From: Cliona cf. orientalis
Taxonomy: Eukaryota > Porifera > Demospongiae > Clionaida > Clionaidae
Length of the DNA: 64,000 nucleotides
Assembly: GCA_963930775.1 (NCBI GenBank)
Contig: OZ005695.1
Location: forward strand, 7,192,001-7,256,000
Direction: 5' to 3'
Made by a program: the position numbers and the translations under genes. Positions 40,045 to 50,246 of the stretch are shown here, piece after piece; position 1 is the first letter of the stretch; every line of letters starts with the position of its first letter. Below the pieces are notes generated by a model. The model saw only the letters and a program-made list of their open reading frames with translations, was not told where the DNA came from and did no database searches.

Positions 40045-42582
40045 TCTTTAAGTAGTGAGCAGTCACTTTTGAAAGGATTTTACAATTAACGGAACAGTTT
40101 TAGGAAGAATTAGCAGCACCTGACAGAGGACAGCAGCTATTAGCGTACCAAAATTATATGCCAGCCAGCTCCAAATTGGGGCAGCAGTACCTTGAAGTGT
40201 CAGCCATAGCGGTGCACAAATGTATACATCAAGAATTAAAGCACCAACAAGTACACTAATTTTCTTGCTATCTTTGTAATCATCCCGCTCAATTTTTCTC
40301 GTCATAATTGCAAGTAGAACCATTATTAATGCCAGTAAAGTTGAATAGCCAAAGGCCAAAAAAATCCAAAGCCCATGATGCATAGACCGACATGGCTGGA
40401 CTACTCGAATAAACGGTGGCACAGTGTTTGAGACAAGCTGCTGTACATCTATGACACGATGAGCATCAAAACTTGCCCAGATAATCAACATAATGATCTT
40501 CACAGAAAGGATACTTGAGATGAGAATGAAGAGACCTTGATCAGAACAGACTTTGCTGACTTTACCGAATGTATTGAAGATAAAGTAAATGCGAAGGGTC
40601 TTGGCAATCACGGTGGCAAAAACCATATCAATTCCCACATTTGTAATGGAGATATCAAACATACAAACGAATGTTCGAAGGGACTGCTTGCTTCCATACA
40701 GTGGCGTAGCTAGAGCTAGGAGTCTGGTAGGGCACAAATATGGTAAATGGTCACTTGTAGCGCTAAGTTTGATCACACCCCAAATTAATACTGCTGAATC
40801 TCAATCTTTAGCCCACAATCTGGATTATTTCTGCTCTATTCTCATAGAATTAAAGGGCTAACACGATCAACGGTTAAGTAGTAAGCATTACTAGAATAAA
40901 GTTGGTCGGGCCTGGCCCTACTAGGCCCACCCCTGGCTACGCCACTGCTTCCATATATACTAGTTCCACTGGTGATAACCTGGAAAAAGGATGAAGTGAG
41001 TAGTAAATAGCAGCCTATGAACATGCATAGGCTGATGGTAGAGCTTGTTGCCTTTATTGCTGGTTCTTTACGGTAGTAAATGAAGAGGCACATTGAAATC
41101 GTTGTCAAGGCGAAGCCTAATACAATTAATAATGCCAGGAGTACTGTCAGTGTGATGGGGTATTCAATATAGATATAATTGAGTGTGTCACTTGGAATTA
41201 TTCCTAACATACTTCTATTCAAGTAAAGCTGATATAATGAATGATCATACAACCCTATCTGCACCGGTTTTCCATTCTGGATTTGAAGAATTTCAGTTGA
41301 GATCTGAGCAGCTGCTGCACTATGGCTGAAGTTTAGCCAGCCAGTGGCACCTTGAAATGAGAGTCGAGAAAGTTGCTCCTCAAGTACATCCATGATCTCA
41401 ATCCCTGTATCCTGGTGGATGTTGGTGAGAGAAAAATTTCTCTCATTTAGTACACTGAGTGATCTGTTGATCGTAAGTGCCACTGCCCAAATGGAGTCAT
41501 AGAGTACATTTGCATATGGATTACTTTGAAGAGAGACATTTAGTTCCACTGAAGATTTCTCTACTTCTTCAAGGTATGCTTCATAGTAGGCACTGTAGTT
41601 GAGTCCAGATGGTAGAAGTAATTTAGGATTTATTTTCATGTATGTCAAGTGAAGAAATATGGCATTGTTTATAGCGTCAGCTTGACTGCAACCACTAAAG
41701 TCTTCAGATCTGCTGATATCAGCAAAAATCCAAACATAATCTGGCCATTTGAAACCCTTAAGGTATGCAGCACAAAGAATATCAATAGCTTCAGATTGTG
41801 GAACAAATGCAACAACGATTTTGATGCCATACCTTTGCAACTGTAATAGGTATTCGTTTGGAGAGTGAAATGTCTCCTGACGAATTTCAATTTGAATACC
41901 GCGTTCTTTTGCACTCCTGAGGAAAGCACTTTTTGAATCTAGCTATAAAATACGGATTTTGATTGCTTATGACTGCTATCTTGTTCCATCCTAATCTCTG
42001 TATTAGCTGCACTATAGCTGAGGCAGTGGACTCCCTTAGAGGCAGGATACTATGCTGTAGATGAGGAGTGCTATTGATGTCATTGACATTATCACCTAAT
42101 GAAGTGGCTGAAATCTGAACAACTGGTGCCATCCAATAGTGTGCTAATGGTGACAAATGTTGGGCAAGATTGGGACAAAAGTAGCCCACAATACCTATGG
42201 TGATATTGTGATTTGATGTTAACTCTTCAACAAAGGGGACTATTCCCTCAACTAACTCACACTGAGGAACTCTGACTGGTACGACTTCAAATCGATGGCC
42301 ACTTAACAAATTGGGAATATTATTGATCTCTTTGGTAGCTATCTGTGCTCCTGGAAGAATCTCTTCACTTTTTTGCCAATCGGGCAATTGTACATTGTCT
42401 GATTGATACACACCGTTGGTTGAAACAACTGCTATAACTTGTATATGTGTACGTGTGGGTTCTCTAGTACTACAGGTAGGAGTCACATCGGTGCATACCA
42501 CTAATGGATGATCTATGCATAGGAGCAGCAACATAACTGTAACACAAGGTGGTAACTGTGACTGCCACATTTTCTTCTTCAT
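40045..42582 (-). pseudogene. psiK: nearly whole type-A receptor broken by a hAT MITE and a 4-base insertion
   Basis: From the ATG at 42582 (MKKKMWQSQLPPCVTVMLLL) the frame is open through the signal peptide and lobe 1. At about 41940 four extra bases (AGCT, in CTAGCTATAAAAT, against CTATAAAAT in R5) shift the frame. The rest of the flytrap domain, TM1 and TM2 are open. At YGS, just before TM3, a 249-bp hAT-type MITE lies in the coding sequence (40699-40947); after it the frame continues through TM3-TM7 to VKSFQK. Apart from these two lesions it looks healthy, so it died recently. It is the full-length counterpart of the deleted psiC. Confidence 0.9.
40699..40947. mobile_element. hAT-type MITE in psiK
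   Basis: Ends CAGTGGCGTAGC and GGCTACGCCACTG are inverted repeats of the kind common in hAT elements, and the 8-bp target duplication CTTCCATA (40691-40698 and 40948-40955) is exact. Sister genes have CTTCCATA once at this codon. No transposase. Confidence 0.93.
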
Positions 42583-43334
42583 TCATTATTTCGTTGTATC
42601 AGACGACTATAGCTAGTGCACTCAATCCATGCACTTAGTAAAATAATAATAATAGTGCTAACTTCCGTCCTGATTGCGTGACAGTATCACATAATTACAG
42701 TCTACTTTGTGAAGCCATCTATAATAGCTACAGTAATTAATAGTCAATGATTTTGCATGATCAGTATATTGTAGACTTCATTATTAAAAGTAGTAGCTGA
42801 GATGTTATGGACATGGGAGGGTTTCTGTTGTACAAATTGGCTAATTTGCTCTAAGAAATCTGTGGCTTATTAATTTTGAGCTAAAATATACTCATGGTCA
42901 ACAAATTACACAACTATCTTCCTCTGGACCTATTATGTTCCGTGATGTCGGCATGCAGGTGTATATACAGCGATAATGTCATAACTATACATCACTTCCT
43001 TGAATTGGCTATGCATGGGTTTTCACAGATGTCATGACATTATACTATCGACTAACCTACTAGCTACTGTGCAATTCTGAATAGATATCAAATACTTAAA
43101 TGGTATCACTTTTCTCTGATTTTGTGATTTGTCATGATAACTTCTGTCATGAAAACTTAGCAAATTATAAACATAGTAGTTAGCTATTAGTAAAATAAAA
43201 TATCCAGCATAGTATAATAATATTATTTCACATACTATTATGTTCTAGTTAATTATGTGAGCAGTGCCCTAGTGAGAGTTCTGTTAGGAGGGGCAGTCTA
43301 TGGTATTCATATCGAGATCAGCATCATCGCTTAT
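42583..43334. other. Type-A 5' spacer of psiK
   Basis: Repeated spacer; counterpart of 20661-22985 without the retroposed element. The empty insertion site is at about 43152-43161. No gene. Confidence 0.6.
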
Positions 43335-43573
43335 CAGGGTTTCATCCAGAAAGAAAATTTGGGGGAGAAGTGGGTGTGGCAGTTTCACGCACCGTGACCC
43401 CTCCCCCAATTAAGCATTGATATGGATTAATGATTGTGTTTTCTGATGTCACTGAGATATTGCATAGTTTTATCTAGTGCTCTTAAATAATTGAGTCATG
43501 AAGTAGGAGACTATATACTGATCACTTGCAATGCGACACAAAAATATACATGCTCCTCTTCCCCCACTATGCA

Positions 43574-43633
<60 letters not shown>

Positions 43634-43731
43634 GATCTCTCTCTCTCTCCTTTTCCTCTTTTCTTCTTTCTCTCTTTCTTTTTTTTTGGGGGGGGGGGGG
43701 GGGAAGCTTCCCCCCACTGGATGAAACCCTG
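43335..43731. mobile_element. 397-bp inverted-repeat element with CT and G runs (copy beta)
   Basis: Same element as 22986-23383 with the same CTTAT flanks. The CT run is longer here, and the G and C runs differ in length, so the simple repeats have changed since duplication. Confidence 0.8.
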
Positions 43732-43736
43732 CTTAT

Positions 43737-45660
43737 GTACCACCAAAGGAAGAATCATCAGGACGGCAGCTGCTGTAATGCTAATAATATAGAAAACCAC
43801 GTTATAGTAATTACCTCATAAGGGTATCAGCATTACTTCGGAATATAATCCATAGAGGCACACTGAATCTAACATAACTAGTCCAAGGATTGCAGAATAG
43901 CTGACCAGAGAAGGATGCCAAATATTGATGTGCTCAGACTGACACTCCTGTGTTACTTGGAAAAATGGAGGTACCCTTTGAGATACAAACTGCTCCACAT
44001 CGATAACATGAGCAATACCTACGTTTGCCCAGATATTTAAAATAATTATAATAATCTTCCCAGAAACAATGTACGGAAGCCACAATGCCTAAGATAATAA
44101 GAATTTGATCGGTATAGGCACGATCAACTTTGCCGTATGCATTAAAGATAATAGTAAATACATAGGGTCTTGGAAATTACCGTAGCAAAATTATGTCAGA
44201 TCCTACAATTAAGATATCAAAATTATATACAAATGAATTTCCCAAGATCTTGAATCTCTTGGTTTTCAATAACAAGGATTTTTTGGTGATAGTGTGAAAC
44301 AAGGATAAAGTGAGGAGAAAATAGCAGCCTACGAACAGACAGCGGCTGAGGGTATTGCTGGTGGTTTTTGGTTCATTACGATAATAAATGAAGAGGTGCA
44401 TTGAAATTATTAAAAACAAAGCAAAGTATGACAAGGATCGACAGAAGCATTGCAACTATAGCGGGGTATACTAAATGTGAATGCATAAAGTAAAAACGGA
44501 TCCTTAGGTACACTTGGCCAATTTCACCCCCCAAAGGTGGGAATAGGTGCAAAATGTGATTCAGAGAATTTACAAAATTCACATTTTCAATTTTTTCAGG
44601 CTTTTCATAGAGGGGATCATATGGTTTTTATTGCATTTTTATGCTATTCAGGCCATTTCACATATCGAAGTGTTCCTAAGGATCCATTTTTACTTGATGC
44701 ATTCACAAATAGATATGATCAAGAGTAACACTTGGAATGATTCCTAGCACGCTTACATTCAGAATAAGCAGATTTAGTGAGCTGTAGTACAACCCTATCT
44801 GCACCGATTGTCCATTCTGGAGTTAAAGAATTTCTATTGAAGTCTGAGCGGCTGCTGCACTATGGCTAAAATTTATCCAGCCAGTGGCACCTTGAAATGA
44901 GAGTTGAGAAAAGAATTCCTCAAGCACATCTATGATCTCAAACCCTGTATCCGGGTGGATGTTGGTGAGAGAAAGGTTTCTTTCATTTAGTACACTGAGT
45001 GATCTGTTGATAGTAAGTGCTACTGCCCAAATGGAGTACATTTTGCATATGGACTACTTTGAAGAGAGAAATTTAGTTCTACTGAAGATTTCTCTAGCTT
45101 TTCAAGGTATACTTTATGATAAGCGCTGTAGTTGAGTCCAGATGGTAAAATATCTCGTGGATTAAATTTTGCATGAGCTAAATGAAGAAATACCACATTA
45201 TTGATGGCTTAAACTTGACAGTAATCGTTGAAGATATTAGGTTTACTGATGTCAGCGAAAACCCAAGCGTAATCCGGCCATTTAAATCCATTAAAATACG
45301 CAGCACAAAGAATATCAACAGCTTCAGATTGTGGGATAAATGCAACAGTAATTTGATATGCCATATATACCGTTGCAACTTTTGTAAATACTCTGTTGGA
45401 GAGAGAAATGTCTCTATATACGTTGCCATGTGAATACCTTGTTCTTTGGCATTCCTTAGGAAGGTACATGTTGAGTCCACAAAACATTGGGTGTTGACTG
45501 CTTATGACTGCAATTCTTTTCCACCCAAAGCTCTGCATTAGATGAATAGTTGCTGAATGTATGGATTCCCTTAAGGGCAGGATACTATGAGGAGGACTAT
45601 CAACTGTTATTGAATTAGTAGCTGAATTAAATCTGAACAACATGTGTGATCCAAGAGTCA
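43737..45660 (-). pseudogene. psiL: twin of psiD, with a 230-bp element inserted
   Basis: It shows the same truncation point near VVQISATS, the same TM5-TM6 deletion (GLVMLDSVCLYGLY on the minus strand) and most of the same frame breaks as psiD. Private changes include a further loss near the tail, small gaps near PPHS, and the element at 44477-44706. Confidence 0.88.
44477..44706. mobile_element. 230-bp MITE with about 39-bp inverted ends
   Basis: The left end GTGAATGCATAAAGTAAAAA and the right end, read in reverse, GTGAATGCATCAAGTAAAAA differ at one base; pairing continues over GGATCCTTAGG. AAAT flanks both sides (44473-44476, 44707-44710); psiD has the site once and empty (about 24135). 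A 4-bp duplication is the simplest reading, but a 2-bp one with T/A included in the ends is possible. Family not assigned. Confidence 0.85.
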
Positions 45661-46095
45661 TGAAGTGACATATATGAACTAGAAACTACTTCAGAACTTC
45701 TTGATGCAAAATACGATGTGAATAAAATTAATAAGCTAAGCTTTTACGAGATATTAACAATAGTCATAAATCATAAACACTTGACCAACATAGATAGGTA
45801 AATGTAACACCAATGCTATAATATACCACTGCACCATTATGATAGTGTATAGCAGAGTCAGTAACCGTGCTAAGTATCACCTATAGTACAGCTACCGGGT
45901 ATGTTAATTTTTTGTTCTTTAAAGTCAAAACATAAGAAAGATTTCACACTTACTATAATATTATGACGTGACTATAATAATGTGTGATGATTACATTATA
46001 AAAGCTGATTGTATATAGATTTATAGCTATAACGTTAATTTACTAGCAAACATAGTATTAATAATTATTATAAACTTTTCCAGTTGGATGCTCAA
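45661..46095. other. 3' spacer of R6 with an R1-like tail relic
   Basis: Counterpart of 25121-25528; the tail relic is at 45675-45760. No gene. Confidence 0.55.
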
Positions 46096-48390
46096 TCAAT
46101 CCTCTGTCTGAGATCCTGTGATTTCTCTCCATATAGTGTGTAATCGACCCTGATAGTTGCGTACCACTAATGGAACAGTTTTTGGAAGAAGCAACAGCGC
46201 CTGACAGAGGATAGCAGCTATTAGTGTACAAATATTATATGCCAGCCACACCAAAACTGGGGCTTGGAGTATGAACCATAGTGGTGCAAGAATGTAGACA
46301 TCAAGAGCTAAAGCACCAACAAGTAGATTAATTTTCTTGCTATCTTTGTAATCTCTCCGCTTGATTTTCCTCGTCATAATTGCAAGTAGAATCATAATTA
46401 GTGATAGTAAAGTAGAGTAGCCAAAGGTAAGAGTAGTCCAAAACCCTTGATACATAGAATGACATTGCTGCACTACTTGAATAAATGGCGGCACAGTTGT
46501 TGAGATAAGTTGCTGAACATCTATGATACGAGGAACATCAAAACTTCCCCAGATAACCAACATAATAATCTTTACAGAAATGATGCTTGAGATGAGAATG
46601 AAGAGACCTCGATCAGAACAAAGTTTGCTGACTTTACCAAATGTTTTGAAGATGTGGTAAACGCGAAGTGTTTTGGCAATTACAGTTGCAAAAACTAAAT
46701 CAATTCCCACATTTGTAACACAAAGATTAAACATACAGACAAACATTCGAAGGGACTGCTTGTTTCCATAGATGCTTATTCCACTGGTAATATCCTGGAT
46801 AAAGGATGAGGTGAGAAGAAAATAGCAGCCTATGAACATGCATAGGCTAAGAGTGAAGCTCGTTGCCTTAACTGCCTGTTGTTTACGGTAGTAAATGAAG
46901 AGGCACATTGAAATCGTTGTCAAGGCAAAACCTAATACAACTAATAATGCAAGGAGTACTGTCAATTCGATGGGGTATACAATATAGATACGATTGAGTG
47001 TGTCACTTGGAATTATTCCTAACACACTTCTATTCAATGTAAGGTGATTTAGTGAATGATCGTACAACGCTATTTGTACTGGTTGTCCATTCTGGATTTG
47101 AAGAATTTCGATTGAGGTCTGAGCAGCTGCCGCACTATGGCTGAAATTTAGCCAGCCAGTGGCACCTTGAAATGAGAGTTGAGAAAGTTGCTCCTCAAAT
47201 ACATCCATAATCTCAATACCTGTATCCTGGTGGATGTTGGTGAGAGAAAGGTTTCTCTCATTTAGTACACTGAGTGATCTGTTGATAGTAAGTGCCACTG
47301 CCCAAATGGAGTCATAGAGTACATTTGCATATGGATTACTTTGAAGAGAGATATTTAGTTCCACTGAAGATTTCTCTAGTTTTTTAAGGTACGCTTCATT
47401 GTAGGCACTGTAGTTGAGTCCTGATTGCAATAGTAACTTAGGATTTATTTTGGTGTGTGTTAAATGAAGAAACATGGCATTGTTTATAGCATCAGCTCGA
47501 CAACCACCACTAAACGTTTCAGGTCTGCTGATGTCAGCAAAAATCCAAGCATAATCCGGCCACTGGAACCCATTAAAGTATGCAGAGCAAAGAATATCAA
47601 CAGCTTCAGATTGAGGAACAAATGCAACAACAATTTTGATGCCATACCTTTGCAACTGTAATAGGTATTCATTTGGAAAGTGAAATGTCTCCAGACGAAT
47701 TTCAATTTGAATACCATGTTCTTTTGCACTCCTGAGGAAAGCACTTTTTGAATCTATAAAATTTAAATTTTGATTGCTTATGACTGCTATCTTCTTCCAT
47801 CCTAAGCTCTGTATTAGCTGCACTATAGCTGAGGCAATGGATTCTCTTAGAGGCAGGATACTATGCTGTAGATGAGGAGTTCTGTCGATGTCATTGACAT
47901 TATCACCTAACGAAGTGGCTGAAATCTGAACAACTGGTGCCATCCAATAGTGTGCTAATGGTGACAAATGTTGGGCAAGATTGGGACAAAAGTAGCCCAC
48001 AATACCTATGGTGATGTTGTGATTTGATGTTAACTCTTCAACAAAGGGGACTATTCCCTCAACTAACTCACACTGAGGAACTCTGACTGGTACGACTTCA
48101 AATCGATGGCCACTTAATAAATTGGGAACATTACTGATCTCTTTGGCAGCTATCTGTGCTCCTGGAAGAATCTCTTCACTTTTTTGCCAATCAGTCAGTT
48201 GTACATTGTCTGATTGATACACACCGTTGGTTGAAACAACTGCCATAATTTGCAAATGTGTACGAGTAGGTTCTCTAGTACTGCAGGTAGAAGTCATATC
48301 GGTGCATATCACTAATGGATGATCTATGCATAGGAGTAGTAACATAACTGTAACACAAGGTGGTAACTGTGACTGCCACATTTTCTTCAT
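46096..48390 (-). CDS. R6: GABA-B-like class C GPCR, N-terminal type A
   Basis: Intact single-exon receptor, 764 residues, start MKKMWQSQLPPCVTVMLLLL with cleavage likely near residue 30. Lobe 1 has Cys107 and Cys135 (GYFCPN at 132-137), TM1 is about 467-496 and the tail ends ITGSQTED. It is the block-beta counterpart of R4; the membrane halves differ at few positions. Its flytrap core, from FSGGCRADAINNA to MDVFEEQLSQ, is nearly identical to that of R7 next door, although R6 and R7 differ strongly in the signal peptide and the helices, which points to gene conversion. An in-frame start one Lys shorter than R4 is the only difference at the N-terminus. Ligand unknown. Confidence 0.94.
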   Translation of the reverse strand: MKKMWQSQLPPCVTVMLLLLCIDHPLVICTDMTSTCSTREPTRTHLQIMAVVSTNGVYQSDNVQLTDWQKSEEILPGAQIAAKEISNVPNLLSGHRFEVVPVRVPQCELVEGIVPFVEELTSNHNITIGIVGYFCPNLAQHLSPLAHYWMAPVVQISATSLGDNVNDIDRTPHLQHSILPLRESIASAIVQLIQSLGWKKIAVISNQNLNFIDSKSAFLRSAKEHGIQIEIRLETFHFPNEYLLQLQRYGIKIVVAFVPQSEAVDILCSAYFNGFQWPDYAWIFADISRPETFSGGCRADAINNAMFLHLTHTKINPKLLLQSGLNYSAYNEAYLKKLEKSSVELNISLQSNPYANVLYDSIWAVALTINRSLSVLNERNLSLTNIHQDTGIEIMDVFEEQLSQLSFQGATGWLNFSHSAAAAQTSIEILQIQNGQPVQIALYDHSLNHLTLNRSVLGIIPSDTLNRIYIVYPIELTVLLALLVVLGFALTTISMCLFIYYRKQQAVKATSFTLSLCMFIGCYFLLTSSFIQDITSGISIYGNKQSLRMFVCMFNLCVTNVGIDLVFATVIAKTLRVYHIFKTFGKVSKLCSDRGLFILISSIISVKIIMLVIWGSFDVPRIIDVQQLISTTVPPFIQVVQQCHSMYQGFWTTLTFGYSTLLSLIMILLAIMTRKIKRRDYKDSKKINLLVGALALDVYILAPLWFILQAPVLVWLAYNICTLIAAILCQALLLLPKTVPLVVRNYQGRLHTIWREITGSQTED

Positions 48391-48437
48391 TCGTTACTTC
48401 GTTGTATCAGATGACTATAGCTAGTGCACTCAATCCA

Positions 48438-48452
48438 TGCACTTTATAAATA
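48438..48452 (-). promoter_or_regulatory. TATA-like box of R6
   Basis: CTATTTATAAAG on the minus strand lies about 55 bases before the ATG. R7 has a similar CTATTTATAAT at about the same distance. The corresponding bases in R4 and R5 are weaker, so the genes may differ in expression level. Confidence 0.4.
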
Positions 48453-48992
48453 GTGCTAACTTCCATCCTGATTGCGTGATAGTTGTAATTACAGTCTATT
48501 CTCACTTCGGATCCTTGTAAATAATATACTATTGTAACAATGGCTATGGTAGAGCATAGGATATCACTTCCTTGTAATAATACCAGTATTATACAACTGT
48601 ACGTAACAAAGGCTTATGCTGACTAAATAGAATGTAGGGGTCATTAATGAGACTGTAGTGCTCACAGCTTTGCATTGGCAGTATCATCCATCTAGTACTC
48701 TAACTATTAATTATTGAATGAGAAAAGATGCAAATGTGGCAGCCTCAGTTGCAAGTTAATTGATGTTGAGGTTGTACGTCAAACGGTGAAGGCCCAATGG
48801 GGGGGGGGGGGGGGGGGGGGGGGGGGACCTGATCAATTGGATTCTCCTTCCTCTGTATATATGATGTGATATTAATGAGGGGATTCAAACTAATAGTGTA
48901 TGCACCTGCATGCTTCATTGGTTCTGTATCCATCACCATCACCCTCATAGGTCCGATGAAAGTGAAGCAGCGTCATTTGTAGCATTGCTTCA
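48453..48992. other. Spacer between R6 and plus-strand psiM
   Basis: The right part (about 48740-48970) is the R2-type 5' region in inverted orientation, including the expanded G run. The left part shows nothing recognisable. Confidence 0.55.
48799..48826. repeat. G28 homopolymer at a conserved site
   Basis: Twenty-eight G between GGCCCAAT and ACCTGATCAATTGG. It is the reverse complement of the site that holds C5 upstream of R2 and C19 at 31796. Confidence 0.85.
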
Positions 48993-49806
48993 TTGAAAGA
49001 TGGTTGCAATTATGATAGTATTCCTTATCTACTGCATAGTATTTTGCCTCTAAGAGAATCCATTGCATCAGCTACAGCAAGTTTGTTGCAGAGCTTAGGA
49101 TGGAACAAGATTGCGATCATGAGCAATCAAATTTATTTCGAGGATTCAAAAAGAGCTTTACTCAGGAGTGCTAAAGGACACAGTATTCAAATTAAAATTC
49201 ATCTAGAGACATTTCACTCTCCAAAAGAATAATTTATTAGAGTTGCAAAGGTTTTGCATCAAAATTGTTGTTGCATTTGTTCCATAATCTGAAGCTGTCG
49301 ATATTCTTTGCTCTGCATACCTTAACGGGTTCCAGTGGCCGGATTATGCTTGGATTTTTGCTGACATCAGCAGACTTGAAACATTTAGTGGTGGTTGTCG
49401 AGCTGATAATATAAACAATGCATCTTCTTCATTTAACACACATCTTAATATTACTATTGCAATCAGGACCAACTACAGTACCTACAATGACGAAGCATAC
49501 CTTAAAGAACTAGAGAAGAGTCTTCGGTGGAACTAAATGTCTCTCTTCAAAGTAATCCATATGCAAATGTACTCTATGACTCCATTTGGTGGACATTGAC
49601 ACTTACTATCAACAGATCACTAAGTGTACTAAATGAGAAAAACCTTTCTCTCACCAACATCCACCAGGACACAGGGATTGAGATCATGGATGTACTTGAG
49701 GAGCAACTTTCTCAACTCTCATTTCAAGGTGCCAGTGGACTTGTTACTTGAAGACATCATAAGATCTCAGACAGTGCGTTGATTGAGCATCAAAGTGGAA
49801 AAATTA
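48993..49806 (+). pseudogene. psiM: plus-strand receptor relic without membrane part
   Basis: The match to the receptors begins around SYLQHSILPLRESIASAT and runs through the flytrap core (LSLTNIHQDTGIEIMDVLEE) to FQGAS, then jumps at about 49740 to the 3' sequence GAAGACATCATAAGATCTCA. Everything from the end of the flytrap domain to the tail is deleted. There are several frame breaks, such as a stop after CKE-type codons near 49230. It is one of only two copies on this strand. Confidence 0.85.
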
Positions 49807-50246
49807 TGATAATTAATCTTAATATATACATTGTACACGCCATGCTTGCAAGTAGCTAGTATGCACCAAAGTATGTCAGCGCACAGGTGTATACAGCAAT
49901 AATGTCATGATCATACATCACTTCCTTGAATTAGCCATGCTATGCTTGCATGAACGATTCACAGATGTCATGACATTGCACTATTGATTAACCTTCTACT
50001 GTGCAATTCTGAAAAGATATCAAATTTTGTTGTGATAAAGAAAACTTAGCAAAATTAATTATAAATACAGCAACAAAATAGTTAGCTATCAGTACTTTAA
50101 AAGAATAATTATGCTGACATAATATTATAATATTTCATAATTATTATTCCGGTACTCACAAACAGAGATAGCTATAATTATGTCAGAGAATTCTGTTTTC
50201 ATAATACAGAAGGGGCGGTCTATTATTAATAGTATTTGTATTGAGG
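49807..50246. other. Spacer between psiM and R7
   Basis: Repeated spacer sequence (GTATGTCAGCGCACAGGTG, TCACAGATGTCATGACATT), leading into the 3' side of R7. No gene. Confidence 0.55.
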
